Of a stretch of DNA of 64,000 nucleotides, positions 7,749 through 15,968 are shown piece after piece. Within the stretch, counting starts at the first letter, position 1, and each line of letters starts with the position of its first letter. Origin of the DNA: Lachnospiraceae bacterium G11 (lineage in GTDB: Bacteria; Bacillota; Clostridia; Lachnospirales; Lachnospiraceae); assembly GCA_900103495.1 (NCBI GenBank), contig FMWZ01000007.1:124001-188000 (forward strand), written 5' to 3'. A program made the position numbers and the translations under genes. The notes below the pieces were generated by a model. That model saw only the letters and a program-made list of their open reading frames with translations, did not search any database and was not told where the DNA came from.

Positions 7749-8438
7749 TTATTTAAGAGCCTCAAGGGCTGCTGCCGTTGCATGAAGTATTGTCGTATCA
7801 AATGTCGGAAGCGAGCTATCCTCGTCTTTTATAAGCATACCGATTTCGGTACATCCAAGTATCACGCCCTCGGCACCTTTTTCCTTCATTTCATCGATGA
7901 TACGCTTATACTCATTTCTTGATGAGTCAAGCACCTTACCAAGGCACAGTTCATTAAAAATGACATTGTCAACAATCTCCATGTCTCTTTCATTCGGAAC
8001 CATTACTTCAAGTCCTGCACTAGAAAGCCTTTCCTTAATGAAATCCTGTGTCATCGTAAATCTGGTTCCGAGAAGTCCAACCTTCTTTATCCCCTTCTGC
8101 TTTATGGCATCCGCTGTAGCATCAGCGATGTGAATGATTGGAATGCTTATTTCCTTTTCGATATCCGGGACAAGCTTATGCATTGTGTTTGTTGCAATTA
8201 TAATAAAATCAGCTCCCGCTTTTTCAAGTCTTGTTGCAGCATCTGTCAGGATAACTGCATTCCCCTGCCAGTAGCCTTTTTCCATGTTTTCCTCAAGCTC
8301 TGCGAAATCAACGCTATACATAAGGATTTTGGCGCTGTGAAAGCCTCCAAGTTTTCTGATTATCTCTTCATTTATAGTTTCATAGTATGTGACAGTACTC
8401 TCCCAGCTCATGCCGCCGATAATTCCAATAGTTTTCAT
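7749..8438 (-). CDS. Aspartate/glutamate racemase family protein
   Basis: 229-residue PLP-independent racemase. The start MKTIGIIGGMSWESTVTYYE is the classic N-terminus. The first catalytic position is in ATNTMHKL with Thr in place of Cys, and the second is in VILGCTEIGML with Cys, the Thr/Cys arrangement described for the broad-specificity racemase YgeA. It likely racemises an acidic amino acid in the cytosol. The start was set at ATG 8438 behind TTGGAG, since an upstream in-frame ATG lies inside the neighbouring kinase gene. It ends in a clear terminator. Confidence 0.85.
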   Translation of the reverse strand: MKTIGIIGGMSWESTVTYYETINEEIIRKLGGFHSAKILMYSVDFAELEENMEKGYWQGNAVILTDAATRLEKAGADFIIIATNTMHKLVPDIEKEISIPIIHIADATADAIKQKGIKKVGLLGTRFTMTQDFIKERLSSAGLEVMVPNERDMEIVDNVIFNELCLGKVLDSSRNEYKRIIDEMKEKGAEGVILGCTEIGMLIKDEDSSLPTFDTTILHATAAALEALK

Positions 8439-8451
8439 CTCATTTCTCCAA

Positions 8452-9426
8452 TTAAAGTATTCCAAACGCCATGTCGTACATTTCCCTTGCATCAACTGTA
8501 TTCCTGATGTAATTAGGCTCATCCGGCTCATATCTGACGTATTTTTCTACCTCTTCAATAAGCGCAAGATAGCAAACAGCCATAGCATATCTGATTTCTG
8601 TTTCTTTGGAAAGAATTATCTTTTCCTCAGCTGTTTCATTGTAAACATCTATTTCTTTCTGCTTTGCTGAAAGCGGTGCTTTCTGTCCGACACCAAGGGT
8701 AATGAAATCCGCTACCGGATCTCCCCAGAAGCCACGTTCCGGGTCTATCCAGCAGATTTTGCCATCCTTATACAGGACGTTGCTGTCCCACAGATCAAAA
8801 TTCACCATTCGACACGGAACGTTCTTAAGTACTTCTGCGTGTTTATCTATATATGAAATAAATCTCTCCCCATCTAACGTTTCGTATCCCAGTGCCTTGC
8901 AGTCAGAAACCAGATTTCCCGCCATAGATTTTAATGCCTCGTACCAAGTATCATAGAGTCCGTTTTGTCTGTAACCGAACTTATCATTTTTGATCCTGTG
9001 AATCTTGGTAAGCATTTCTATTTTCTGTTTCTGGACATTTTCATATTCCTGATCTGAGAAGTTTACTTCCCATAAAGGTTTTCCCTCCATCATTTGCATG
9101 ATGAAGCAGTTACTTTTTATGATGCTGCCGGAAAAATCGGAAACATATACTTCCGGACAGATAATATCTGTGTTCTCGTGCATCATCTTGTACCAGAACA
9201 CTTCTGATTCCATCATATTTTTCTCGTACGAAAGAACTGTTGCCCCGTTAGGCGGAGCAATCTTTAGGACGTAGTTCTTCCCGTCGTCAAGAGTGACCTT
9301 ATATGCAGCATTAAACTCACCATCTCCAAGCTTGGCAACACTTACCACGTTCCCAACCTTATGAGAAGCGAATAGCTGCCTGATTTCTTCAATAGTTGCC
9401 TCATACTTTGTTTTACTGTTAATCAT
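8452..9426 (-). CDS. Aminoglycoside phosphotransferase (APH)-like kinase
   Basis: 324-residue kinase of the APH/choline-kinase fold. LGDGEFNAAYKV is the nucleotide loop, YVLKIAPP holds the ATP-binding Lys, NFDLWDSNVL (about residue 206) replaces the usual HGDLHPGNIL catalytic loop but keeps Asp and Asn, and WIDPERGFWGDP is the metal-binding segment. Relatives phosphorylate aminoglycosides, macrolides, homoserine, methylthioribose or choline; the substrate is not evident. It lies 13 bases before the racemase gene, so both probably share a transcript. The changed His in the catalytic loop is unremarkable for this branch. Confidence 0.83.
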   Translation of the reverse strand: MINSKTKYEATIEEIRQLFASHKVGNVVSVAKLGDGEFNAAYKVTLDDGKNYVLKIAPPNGATVLSYEKNMMESEVFWYKMMHENTDIICPEVYVSDFSGSIIKSNCFIMQMMEGKPLWEVNFSDQEYENVQKQKIEMLTKIHRIKNDKFGYRQNGLYDTWYEALKSMAGNLVSDCKALGYETLDGERFISYIDKHAEVLKNVPCRMVNFDLWDSNVLYKDGKICWIDPERGFWGDPVADFITLGVGQKAPLSAKQKEIDVYNETAEEKIILSKETEIRYAMAVCYLALIEEVEKYVRYEPDEPNYIRNTVDAREMYDMAFGIL

Positions 9427-9456
9427 CTACCCTCTCCTTTTTTTCCTTTCATATTA

Positions 9457-9801
9457 TCATTTCCCTTCGCTGCCTTCCAGTCTTTTCTTCGCTTCAGGGT
9501 TATTCCCGATAATTGCTCCGACTTTTTCACATGAATTCATCTCAGGACAGCTGCCGCAGGTCTCGAACTGCTTTTCCCTCGCGCACTTTCTGATTGAACA
9601 CATAGAAGCGCAATAAGCAAACTTTACTCCCGGAATTCTACAGCCTGTACAGTTAATCATTTCCGGTGTTATCTCCACCTTATTAAGCTCTGACCATTCC
9701 TTCGCTACCTTCGCACGCAGCTCATCATCATTATTTACCGTCGCCAGACGAGCCTCACAGGTCTCACAATTCAGTCCGCAGTATGCAATGTAATCATTCA
9801 T
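9457..9801 (-). CDS. DUF3795 cysteine-rich protein
   Basis: 114-residue DUF3795 protein. It has the family signature IAYCGLNCETCEA at the N-terminus, then CTGCRIPG, FAYCASMCSIRKCA and CGSCPEMNSC, about twelve cysteines arranged in CxxC-like pairs that suggest bound zinc or iron-sulfur. The role of the family is unknown. ATG at 9801 was preferred over an upstream in-frame ATG because the family starts at this MNDYIAYCGLNC and a purine-rich ribosome site precedes it. It follows the acetyltransferase gene by 16 bases. Confidence 0.85.
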   Translation of the reverse strand: MNDYIAYCGLNCETCEARLATVNNDDELRAKVAKEWSELNKVEITPEMINCTGCRIPGVKFAYCASMCSIRKCAREKQFETCGSCPEMNSCEKVGAIIGNNPEAKKRLEGSEGK

Positions 9802-9817
9802 ATAATCAGCCCTCTCT

Positions 9818-10447
9818 TTAATCAAAAATCTGTCCGGGAAGTTTTAGTTTTTCCTTAGGAGGGAAATCCTTGTCAAATTCCTCTACATCAGAATCTTCAA
9901 CATAGTATCCCTTTGGTGTCTGGTATACACCGGTGATTCCATCAAGGTATCCGGGAATCAGTTCTTTGCATAGGAAAAACGAGGAATCTGCATCGTCGGG
10001 AAGATCATGGTATCTTATTCCAAACTTGCTGGCATAATCAAATCCGCTGTGGCCATAGAATCCGATATTTCCCTCAAAAAGAACAGCTCCAAATCCCATT
10101 TCTGTTGCTTTTTTAAGAGAATAATCCAGGATTGCCTTACCATAGCCTTTTCTTTTTAATTCCGGCGTGATCCCGATAGGGCCCATAGTAAGTACGTCTA
10201 TAGTACGGCCATCATCTGCCTCAATAATTGTCTTCATGAACATGTTCTGACCAATAAGGTTGCCGCCCTTCTCCATAACAAAATCCAGTTCCTTCACAAA
10301 TGCCGGATCATCTCTCAGAACATGTATCACATAATGCTCGCTGCATCCCGGACGGTAAACGTTCCAGAACGATTCTCTTACCAGATTTTCAACTGCTCTG
10401 TAATCATCTTTTTTCTCTAGCCGTATTATGTAATCATTAGTATTCAT
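9818..10447 (-). CDS. GNAT N-acetyltransferase
   Basis: 209-residue GNAT acetyltransferase of the type with N-terminal IIRLEKKDDYRAVENLVRESF. Motif A is LTMGPIGITPELKRKGYGKA, followed by GAVLFEGNIGFYGHSGF, the usual sequence of acetyltransferases predicted to act on small molecules. The C-terminal 60 residues (GYLDGITGVYQTPKGYYVED) extend the fold as in related clostridial proteins. The start at 10447 is set by AAGGAG at 7 bases; an in-frame ATG 33 bases upstream overlaps the XRE gene end. Substrate unknown. Confidence 0.87.
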   Translation of the reverse strand: MNTNDYIIRLEKKDDYRAVENLVRESFWNVYRPGCSEHYVIHVLRDDPAFVKELDFVMEKGGNLIGQNMFMKTIIEADDGRTIDVLTMGPIGITPELKRKGYGKAILDYSLKKATEMGFGAVLFEGNIGFYGHSGFDYASKFGIRYHDLPDDADSSFFLCKELIPGYLDGITGVYQTPKGYYVEDSDVEEFDKDFPPKEKLKLPGQIFD

Positions 10448-10466
10448 AACAAATCTCCTTGTAGTT

Positions 10467-11078
10467 TCATATTTTTTCACGTTTCAAAAGAAGTATTCCT
10501 TTTATAATCATTAGAATGAAAGCTGCGGACGTCGCATAAGCCGATCTGGTAATTGCCAGAAAAAGCACAGTAATAATATTGATTACCATAGAAACTGTAA
10601 TCACTGCTTGCTTGCCTTTTTCAAGTTTGAAATGATTTAGCGCAACCATTACAGCCCCCGATACAACAAGTACTATAAACAATATCCAGTAAAACATTCT
10701 TATGGCAGGAGAGATATCACTGTATTCGAGCAGACTCACAGCATAGACAACTCTGTCAACCGGATGTGGAAAAAGCGGAAGGAATATCAATCCACATGCC
10801 AGAATATCATCCAATCCAAACAGATAATCCAGAACCCTGCGTATATTGGCCCTGTTCTCTTTCTCGGCAATGGTCACAAGTTTTTCACTTGAGAGAAGTT
10901 CGTCTATAGATACTGAGAAAAATCGAGATATCTCCTTTAGAGATTCAATGCTCGGATAGCCCCTCCCAGACTCCCATTTTGAGATTGCGGTCCTTGAGAC
11001 AAACAAGGAATCTGCCAGTTCCTCCTGTGTCATTCCCTTACCATTTCGCAGCTCCAACAGCTTTTCGCCAAATTCCAT
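10467..11078 (-). CDS. XRE-family regulator with C-terminal membrane segments
   Basis: 203-residue protein. Residues 1-65 form a Cro/CI helix-turn-helix (LRNGKGMTQEELADSLFVSRTAISKWESGRGYPSIE), and the rest contains about four hydrophobic segments (near 90-105, 128-146, 155-175 and 178-195). This membrane-tethered XRE architecture is common in clostridia and may link a membrane signal to local gene control. It lies between the PAP2 gene (14 bases upstream) and the acetyltransferase gene, suggesting a three-gene operon that it could regulate. Confidence 0.85.
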   Translation of the reverse strand: MEFGEKLLELRNGKGMTQEELADSLFVSRTAISKWESGRGYPSIESLKEISRFFSVSIDELLSSEKLVTIAEKENRANIRRVLDYLFGLDDILACGLIFLPLFPHPVDRVVYAVSLLEYSDISPAIRMFYWILFIVLVVSGAVMVALNHFKLEKGKQAVITVSMVINIITVLFLAITRSAYATSAAFILMIIKGILLLKREKI

Positions 11079-11091
11079 AAACTTCTCCTTC

Positions 11092-11745
11092 TTATTGCTC
11101 TCCGATAAAGATCAAAACCCAGCCCTTATACAGATAGTATAAACCACTGCTTAAGAGAACAGAACCTACGATATCCGTAAACCAGTGCACCCCTGATATC
11201 AGCCTTCCCATAACCATAAAAAGCGAAAAAGCCACTGCAAAAGTGCATATTATCTTCTTTACGCGGCAATCCCCAAGCCTTCGGTCAGTCTGTTCCATAA
11301 GAGTTGGCATAACGCTAAGGACAAGTAAAGTTGTGGAAGAAGGATAAGACGCTTCCATAACACCCTCTATCGGAATCGGCCTGTAGTTTATAGGTATCAT
11401 CTCAAATAGCAGGTAAGCAAAAATCACAATAATGTAATAGATGCCAAGAATGATAATATCCTTATCTACTTTAAACAGGCTCTTTCTCTTTACTAACTGC
11501 ACAAAACCAACTCCCCCAAATATCATGCAGATAAAAATTGGAACAAGCCCCAGCCAGTCTGTGATGGTGTACAACGTCATGTTTACCCCGGTCATAGAAT
11601 GAAATCTTGTGTTAAATGCAGCAAATCCAATATCTGTTCCATTCTGTCCAACCGGCTGAACGTCAATTATCATTATAAGAATCGTCCATAAAACAAACGC
11701 AGTGAAAAAAATACCGCCAAGGTAAAATGTTCTTCTTTTCTTCAT
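11092..11745 (-). CDS. PAP2-superfamily membrane phosphatase-like protein
   Basis: 217-residue membrane protein with about six hydrophobic segments. Conserved motif C3 is present as SGVHWFTDIVGS with the nucleophilic His. C2, normally PSGH, reads SYPSSTTLL and so lacks the usual His; C1 is only weakly recognisable near NYRPIP. Family enzymes dephosphorylate lipid phosphates or undecaprenyl pyrophosphate at the membrane. The missing C2 His may reduce or change activity. The start at 11745 follows AGAGAGG; an in-frame upstream ATG lacks a ribosome site. Confidence 0.78.
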   Translation of the reverse strand: MKKRRTFYLGGIFFTAFVLWTILIMIIDVQPVGQNGTDIGFAAFNTRFHSMTGVNMTLYTITDWLGLVPIFICMIFGGVGFVQLVKRKSLFKVDKDIIILGIYYIIVIFAYLLFEMIPINYRPIPIEGVMEASYPSSTTLLVLSVMPTLMEQTDRRLGDCRVKKIICTFAVAFSLFMVMGRLISGVHWFTDIVGSVLLSSGLYYLYKGWVLIFIGEQ

Positions 11746-11930
11746 TTTTGTTTTCCTCTCTTTTTTATTTTTCCTTCCGTTTGATTTCAAACTAACAAAA
11801 GAGGGCATAAACTAAAAGAATCTACCTGTCACATAAGGGATACGTTTCGTGTCATTCACACTATTCTCTGCCTTTGAAGAAAACATACTCAGCCTGCACC
11901 GATTTGTATCCTCTATGCACTGATTCACAC

Positions 11931-11964
11931 AAAAAAAGAATCGGCTGCTGCCGATTCTTTTGAA
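11931..11964 (-). terminator. Intrinsic terminator after the solute-binding lipoprotein gene
   Basis: On the minus strand, AAAAGAATCGGC pairs with GCCGATTCTTTT around a short loop and is followed by a run of T. It ends the two-component/solute-binding operon about 36 bases past the stop at 12000. The remaining bases to the PAP2 gene presumably hold that operon's promoter, which could not be pinned down. Confidence 0.85.
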
Positions 11965-11999
11965 TTAAACTCTTATAGACTTTTCTTTTAAATGCGTAT

Positions 12000-13313
12000 C
12001 TACGGCAAGTGAACTTCCGTTGCGACTTCCTGTATCTGCCTTGCTGCTTCTTCCGGAGTTATTCGGGACTGGGCCAGATCTTCAAGTGCATCGCATACTG
12101 CAAGGCTTAAATCTTCGTACTTAATTCCTCTTGTCCCTGCCACATTTGTCTTTCCGTTCTCTAGGATATAGTCAAGATTCTTCTTCCCGTCTTCACTTAA
12201 TCCTTGTACATTAAGTTCCATGTCAGCACGGGATGGCATATACTCAAGATACCTGTTTACAAGGAGTTCCTGGCCCTCATTGACAAGGTATGCCATAAAG
12301 CGAAAAGCCGCTTCCTTCTGTCTTGATTCCGGGTTGAGACAAAGTATTACATCTACATTTGCTGTTACAGGAGAAATCTTTCCATCATCATTCCAGTCAA
12401 GCAGAAACGCCTCATGATTCGCGCCTTCCGAATCAAAAACCTTTCGAGTCTGTTCGTCACTTACAGTGTACATATTCATGGCCCAGGAGCCGTTTACGAA
12501 CATAGGAACACTGCCTTCTCGCTGGAACTTATCATTTACAGTATCATATAAAGGCATTTTGAGTGCTTTATCCTGAAATACTCCATTGTTAAAGCACTCC
12601 TGCCATATTCTTAAAGATTCTATTATCGGTTCAGACTCAAAGGTCGCTTTACCTTCTATGGCATCGTACAAAGCATCCCTGTCGCAGTCCGCCGCTATGG
12701 ACATCCACAGGTCGAGATTAACCCAGTCGTCCTTTGCTCCGATGGCCAAAGGATATTGCCCCTTCTCACGAAGTATGCGGCATGTTTCCTGCAATTCCTT
12801 ATATGAGGTCGGAACTTTCAAGCCGTAGTCTTTTAACATATTTACATCTGCCCACATATATCCTGCATAGGTCTGTCCAAGAGGCAGGCCAAATGTTTTA
12901 CCCTCTGTTCCGCTTACGCGTTCCAGACATGAATCAAGAAATTTGTTACGCCATTCCTCTCCCCAGGTGTTCTCGCAAAAAGGTGTCAGGTTCTCTTCAA
13001 ACAATCTGAAGGCATCAAAGGCAGATCCGGAACTGATTCCATATACATCCGGACCATTCTCTCCAATCAGCTTCACACGCATATGTTCCTGATATGCGCC
13101 TGATTCCGTAAAAATATATTCCACATGAATATCGGGATTTTCTTTCTCAAACGAATCTATAATTTTGTAAATCGGACTGTCCGGACCTGAATCAGCAGGA
13201 TTCCATGTCTGAAAAGTAATGGTGATTTTGCCTTCCTGAGGTTTTGGTTTGCAACCGGAAACAAGTCCCAGACAAAGAATTATAGATAAAAGGAGCAATA
13301 TACGTTTTTTCAT
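12000..13313 (-). CDS. Solute-binding lipoprotein (sugar ABC type) linked to a two-component system
   Basis: 437-residue extracellular family-1 solute-binding protein. A signal peptide ends in lipobox VSGC (Cys21). ITFQTWNPADSGPDSPIYKIIDSFEKENPDI and the later AFRFMAYLVNEGQELLVNRY and MPSRADME stretches are typical of sugar-binding SBP_bac_1 proteins. No permease gene is adjacent. Instead it starts 11 bases after the sensor kinase gene, as the last gene of the LytTR operon. It may therefore present a ligand to the kinase or serve a permease encoded elsewhere. Specificity cannot be read from the sequence. Confidence 0.88.
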   Translation of the reverse strand: MKKRILLLLSIILCLGLVSGCKPKPQEGKITITFQTWNPADSGPDSPIYKIIDSFEKENPDIHVEYIFTESGAYQEHMRVKLIGENGPDVYGISSGSAFDAFRLFEENLTPFCENTWGEEWRNKFLDSCLERVSGTEGKTFGLPLGQTYAGYMWADVNMLKDYGLKVPTSYKELQETCRILREKGQYPLAIGAKDDWVNLDLWMSIAADCDRDALYDAIEGKATFESEPIIESLRIWQECFNNGVFQDKALKMPLYDTVNDKFQREGSVPMFVNGSWAMNMYTVSDEQTRKVFDSEGANHEAFLLDWNDDGKISPVTANVDVILCLNPESRQKEAAFRFMAYLVNEGQELLVNRYLEYMPSRADMELNVQGLSEDGKKNLDYILENGKTNVAGTRGIKYEDLSLAVCDALEDLAQSRITPEEAARQIQEVATEVHLP

Positions 13314-13324
13314 AAATAATCTCC

Positions 13325-14950
13325 TTATCCGATTATCATACGGACTTTAAACTTATCTTCTTCAGCGATGTATCTGATTTCGCTGTTTGTCTTATTCACA
13401 AAATCAAGAACACTTCTGGTTCCGATTCCATGTCCCTCTTCCGACGAAACAGGATGTCCATTATCATCCAATATTGCTTTATGTGCACATGAATTGGATA
13501 TTTCAAGAAGAAGCTGTTCTTTAAACTTGGCTGTTATATCTATGAATCGCTCTGATTCGGGTACCTTTTCGCAGGCGTGAATTGCATTTTCGAAAAGATT
13601 GCTGATTGCAATGGCAAGCTGCATTTCGTCTACCCCGGTATCGCAAGGGATATTTGCAGATACAGTTACCTTAATGTCATTTCGCTCAGCAATGGTTACA
13701 TAGTGCATAAGGGCAGCGTTTACCGTAGTATTCTCACAATAACGACGGCTTCCGCGAGGTTCATGGGCCAATCGCTCCTCAAGACATTTTCTTGCCTCAT
13801 CCGTTTTCCCATCCTGAATCAAAGATAGAATTAATGCTTCAAAATGCCTTCTGTCATGGCGCATTGCCCGGTCCTGACTCAGAATCTCTTCTGTAGTCTG
13901 CAGACGTTCTTTCATGCTGTTGGCAGCAATCTCTAAGATGGCCGCGTCAGACTTTAACTGATATTCTCTCTGCTTAAGTGCTGTCGAGTCAACCAAAGCA
14001 TAGAGTTTGCCGATGACTTCACCATCCGCAGAAAGTTCTTTCTCCTGTGGTGTATAGTACTTGTCGCCGACTTTTATGATATCGCCCTTTATGATAGTCT
14101 CTCGAATGGTATTTACAACCCCCATCGGATCCTTGGTTATGTTGGGATAAAGCTCCTTGGCATGCTCATTATAGTATTGCACCCTTCCGTTATCATCCAG
14201 CGCAATAACTCCTTCAGACAGGCGGTCCACAATATAATCCCTGGCCATGTCTATTACTCCAAGGAGGTTATAACGGAATATGGCTATGTACATGGATACT
14301 GTGATTGCTACATTTCCGAAAATGGAAATATCGAAATAGTATGTGATGAAGAATGCATTGGTAATCTGCAGAATATAAAGAACCGCAGCCACAAAAAAGC
14401 CCCCCAGGATAATGAGCACGCGCTTTCTGGCCGTTTTCCCACTATGGCTCTTTACAGATCTTAATAAGAAAATAAGAACAATGATTATGGTAATGGCCTG
14501 ATATTGCATAAAAAACTTGTGTACCACCCCGTTCCTATGCAAAAGCACCGGAAACATTCCGGTCTTATCAAACCAGATTTTGGAATAGAAAAGCATATGG
14601 TCCTTCAGGGTAAAAATCAGCACATAAACAGTTGCGTTAATAAGTACCAACACCCTGGACAGAGCCTGCCATATTCTTAGATGAACAAGTTCTGCCGTAA
14701 ACATAAACAGCGAAAAAACAATCCAAACCCTTCCAGCATAAGAAAACTTCAAGGCAGCAATATAAGCCTCTTCCGTTTTTGAAAGAAGCTGTAAAAGATA
14801 ACCTGCATTGCTTACAAGCATCACTATGCAGTTAAAAAACAGATATGCATGAAGCTTATTCTTTAGATTTCTGAAGACAATAAAGCCCTCAAAAAGCATA
14901 GCAAATATACTCAGTATTATTGCTGCCAAAAGAATGTTTCGTGCTGTCAT
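13325..14950 (-). CDS. GHKL-type sensor histidine kinase
   Basis: 541-residue membrane sensor kinase. About seven hydrophobic segments in residues 1-225 resemble the 7TM histidine-kinase N-terminal region. A PAS-like domain follows (RLSEGVIALDDNGRVQYYN), then a coiled segment and an H-box around RAMRHDRRHFEAL. The C-terminal GHKL ATPase has the N-box ISNLFENAIHACEK and the G-box GHGIGTRSV. It would phosphorylate the LytTR regulator encoded upstream in the same operon. The signal is unknown; the adjacent solute-binding lipoprotein suggests an extracellular ligand, by inference only. Confidence 0.92.
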   Translation of the reverse strand: MTARNILLAAIILSIFAMLFEGFIVFRNLKNKLHAYLFFNCIVMLVSNAGYLLQLLSKTEEAYIAALKFSYAGRVWIVFSLFMFTAELVHLRIWQALSRVLVLINATVYVLIFTLKDHMLFYSKIWFDKTGMFPVLLHRNGVVHKFFMQYQAITIIIVLIFLLRSVKSHSGKTARKRVLIILGGFFVAAVLYILQITNAFFITYYFDISIFGNVAITVSMYIAIFRYNLLGVIDMARDYIVDRLSEGVIALDDNGRVQYYNEHAKELYPNITKDPMGVVNTIRETIIKGDIIKVGDKYYTPQEKELSADGEVIGKLYALVDSTALKQREYQLKSDAAILEIAANSMKERLQTTEEILSQDRAMRHDRRHFEALILSLIQDGKTDEARKCLEERLAHEPRGSRRYCENTTVNAALMHYVTIAERNDIKVTVSANIPCDTGVDEMQLAIAISNLFENAIHACEKVPESERFIDITAKFKEQLLLEISNSCAHKAILDDNGHPVSSEEGHGIGTRSVLDFVNKTNSEIRYIAEEDKFKVRMIIG

Positions 14951-14966
14951 TTCCCAATTTATCCTT

Positions 14967-15173
14967 TTAATCGATAACCTTTTGCGGCCATTTACATATT
15001 CCTACTTCAAGCGCCCTTTCCTCTTTCAGATGAAAGTCCGCATATTTACAATACCAGCAACCCTTAAGACTGGGAATGGCGTCCTCTCTTGGAGTGTATG
15101 CCGGGCAGATATCCTCCGGCCAGACGCTCCCGTCTCTCTTTGGTATATCATAAATATTTGCCTTTTTATCCAT
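14967..15173 (-). CDS. Small four-cysteine protein inside the two-component operon
   Basis: 68-residue soluble protein of unknown function, starting MDKKANIYDIPKRDGSVWP. Four cysteines (about residues 23, 39, 42 and 60) include CWYCKYADF, so a zinc or iron-sulfur site is possible. I recall similar short proteins in other clostridia but no assigned role. It sits between the response regulator (9 bases upstream) and the kinase (16 bases downstream), so it is surely co-expressed with the pair and may modulate it. Confidence 0.7.
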   Translation of the reverse strand: MDKKANIYDIPKRDGSVWPEDICPAYTPREDAIPSLKGCWYCKYADFHLKEERALEVGICKWPQKVID

Positions 15174-15182
15174 TTACTCTCC

Positions 15183-15914
15183 TCAAAATCTGTAATCCAT
15201 ATATCTTTCCATGACCTCAGAATATCTGCTCTTGGTAACGGGTATCTGCTCGCCTCCTCTAAGAGTAATATCCGTCTTGGTAAGCTTATCTATGGCTGAA
15301 ACATTAACTGATATGGATTCGTGGCATCTCACAAAATCATTTCCCGGATGATTTTCTGCCAGGTACTCCGCGAAGCCAATCCTCAAAGTCGGAGTCGATA
15401 TTATACTTCCGTCGTTCATGTGATACGAAACCACATGGTTACTGTGTTCTATGTATAGAATCTCCGCCAAATGCAAGGTCTGTATGCCGCCCTTAACTTT
15501 AACAGAGACACTCTTATCATTCATGACATCCACTCTGGAAATTGCCATAGCCAATGTGGTAAAAAACTTCTCTTTCTCAATTGGCTTCAAAATATAATTA
15601 ATGGGATTAACGTCAAATGACTCCAGAGCATAGGAACTCTCGGAGGTAGCGAAAATAATCTGGGCATCCGGCTGGTTCCACCTAAGTTCTCTTGCGGCCT
15701 GAATTCCCGTCACCATAGGCATGACAATATCAAGAATATAGATATGTGGCCTGAACTGTTCACATTCCTCAATAAGCGAATCAGGGTGGTCAAATACCTT
15801 TACCTGCGCTATGACTTTTTTTTCATCAAGGTACTCCTTAACAAGGCCAAAAACCTTCTCTCGGTCTCCTTTATCGTCATCGCAGACAGCTATACGAAGT
15901 ACAGAATCTTCCAT
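15183..15914 (-). CDS. LytTR-family response regulator
   Basis: 243-residue regulator. Receiver domain at residues 5-120: acidic pocket CDDD, phospho-acceptor Asp62 in YILDIVMPMVTG, and the conserved Thr/Lys positions (FATSE, ILKPIEK). The C-terminal LytTR DNA-binding domain spans about residues 140-240 (ILYIEHSNHVVSYH, FVRCHESISVNVSAID, IPVTKSRYSEV). LytTR proteins bind pairs of direct repeats on one DNA face. First gene of its operon with the small Cys protein, kinase and lipoprotein; AGAGGAG precedes its ATG. Confidence 0.94.
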   Translation of the reverse strand: MEDSVLRIAVCDDDKGDREKVFGLVKEYLDEKKVIAQVKVFDHPDSLIEECEQFRPHIYILDIVMPMVTGIQAARELRWNQPDAQIIFATSESSYALESFDVNPINYILKPIEKEKFFTTLAMAISRVDVMNDKSVSVKVKGGIQTLHLAEILYIEHSNHVVSYHMNDGSIISTPTLRIGFAEYLAENHPGNDFVRCHESISVNVSAIDKLTKTDITLRGGEQIPVTKSRYSEVMERYMDYRF

Positions 15915-15968
15915 TTGTGCGTCTCCTCTTAATCTGTATTTATCACACCTGATCGCCTGTCGGCTAAT

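Noticed and set aside
2280-11745. A chromosomal integron cassette array
   Set aside because: No integrase gene and no recurring attC-like junctions between genes.
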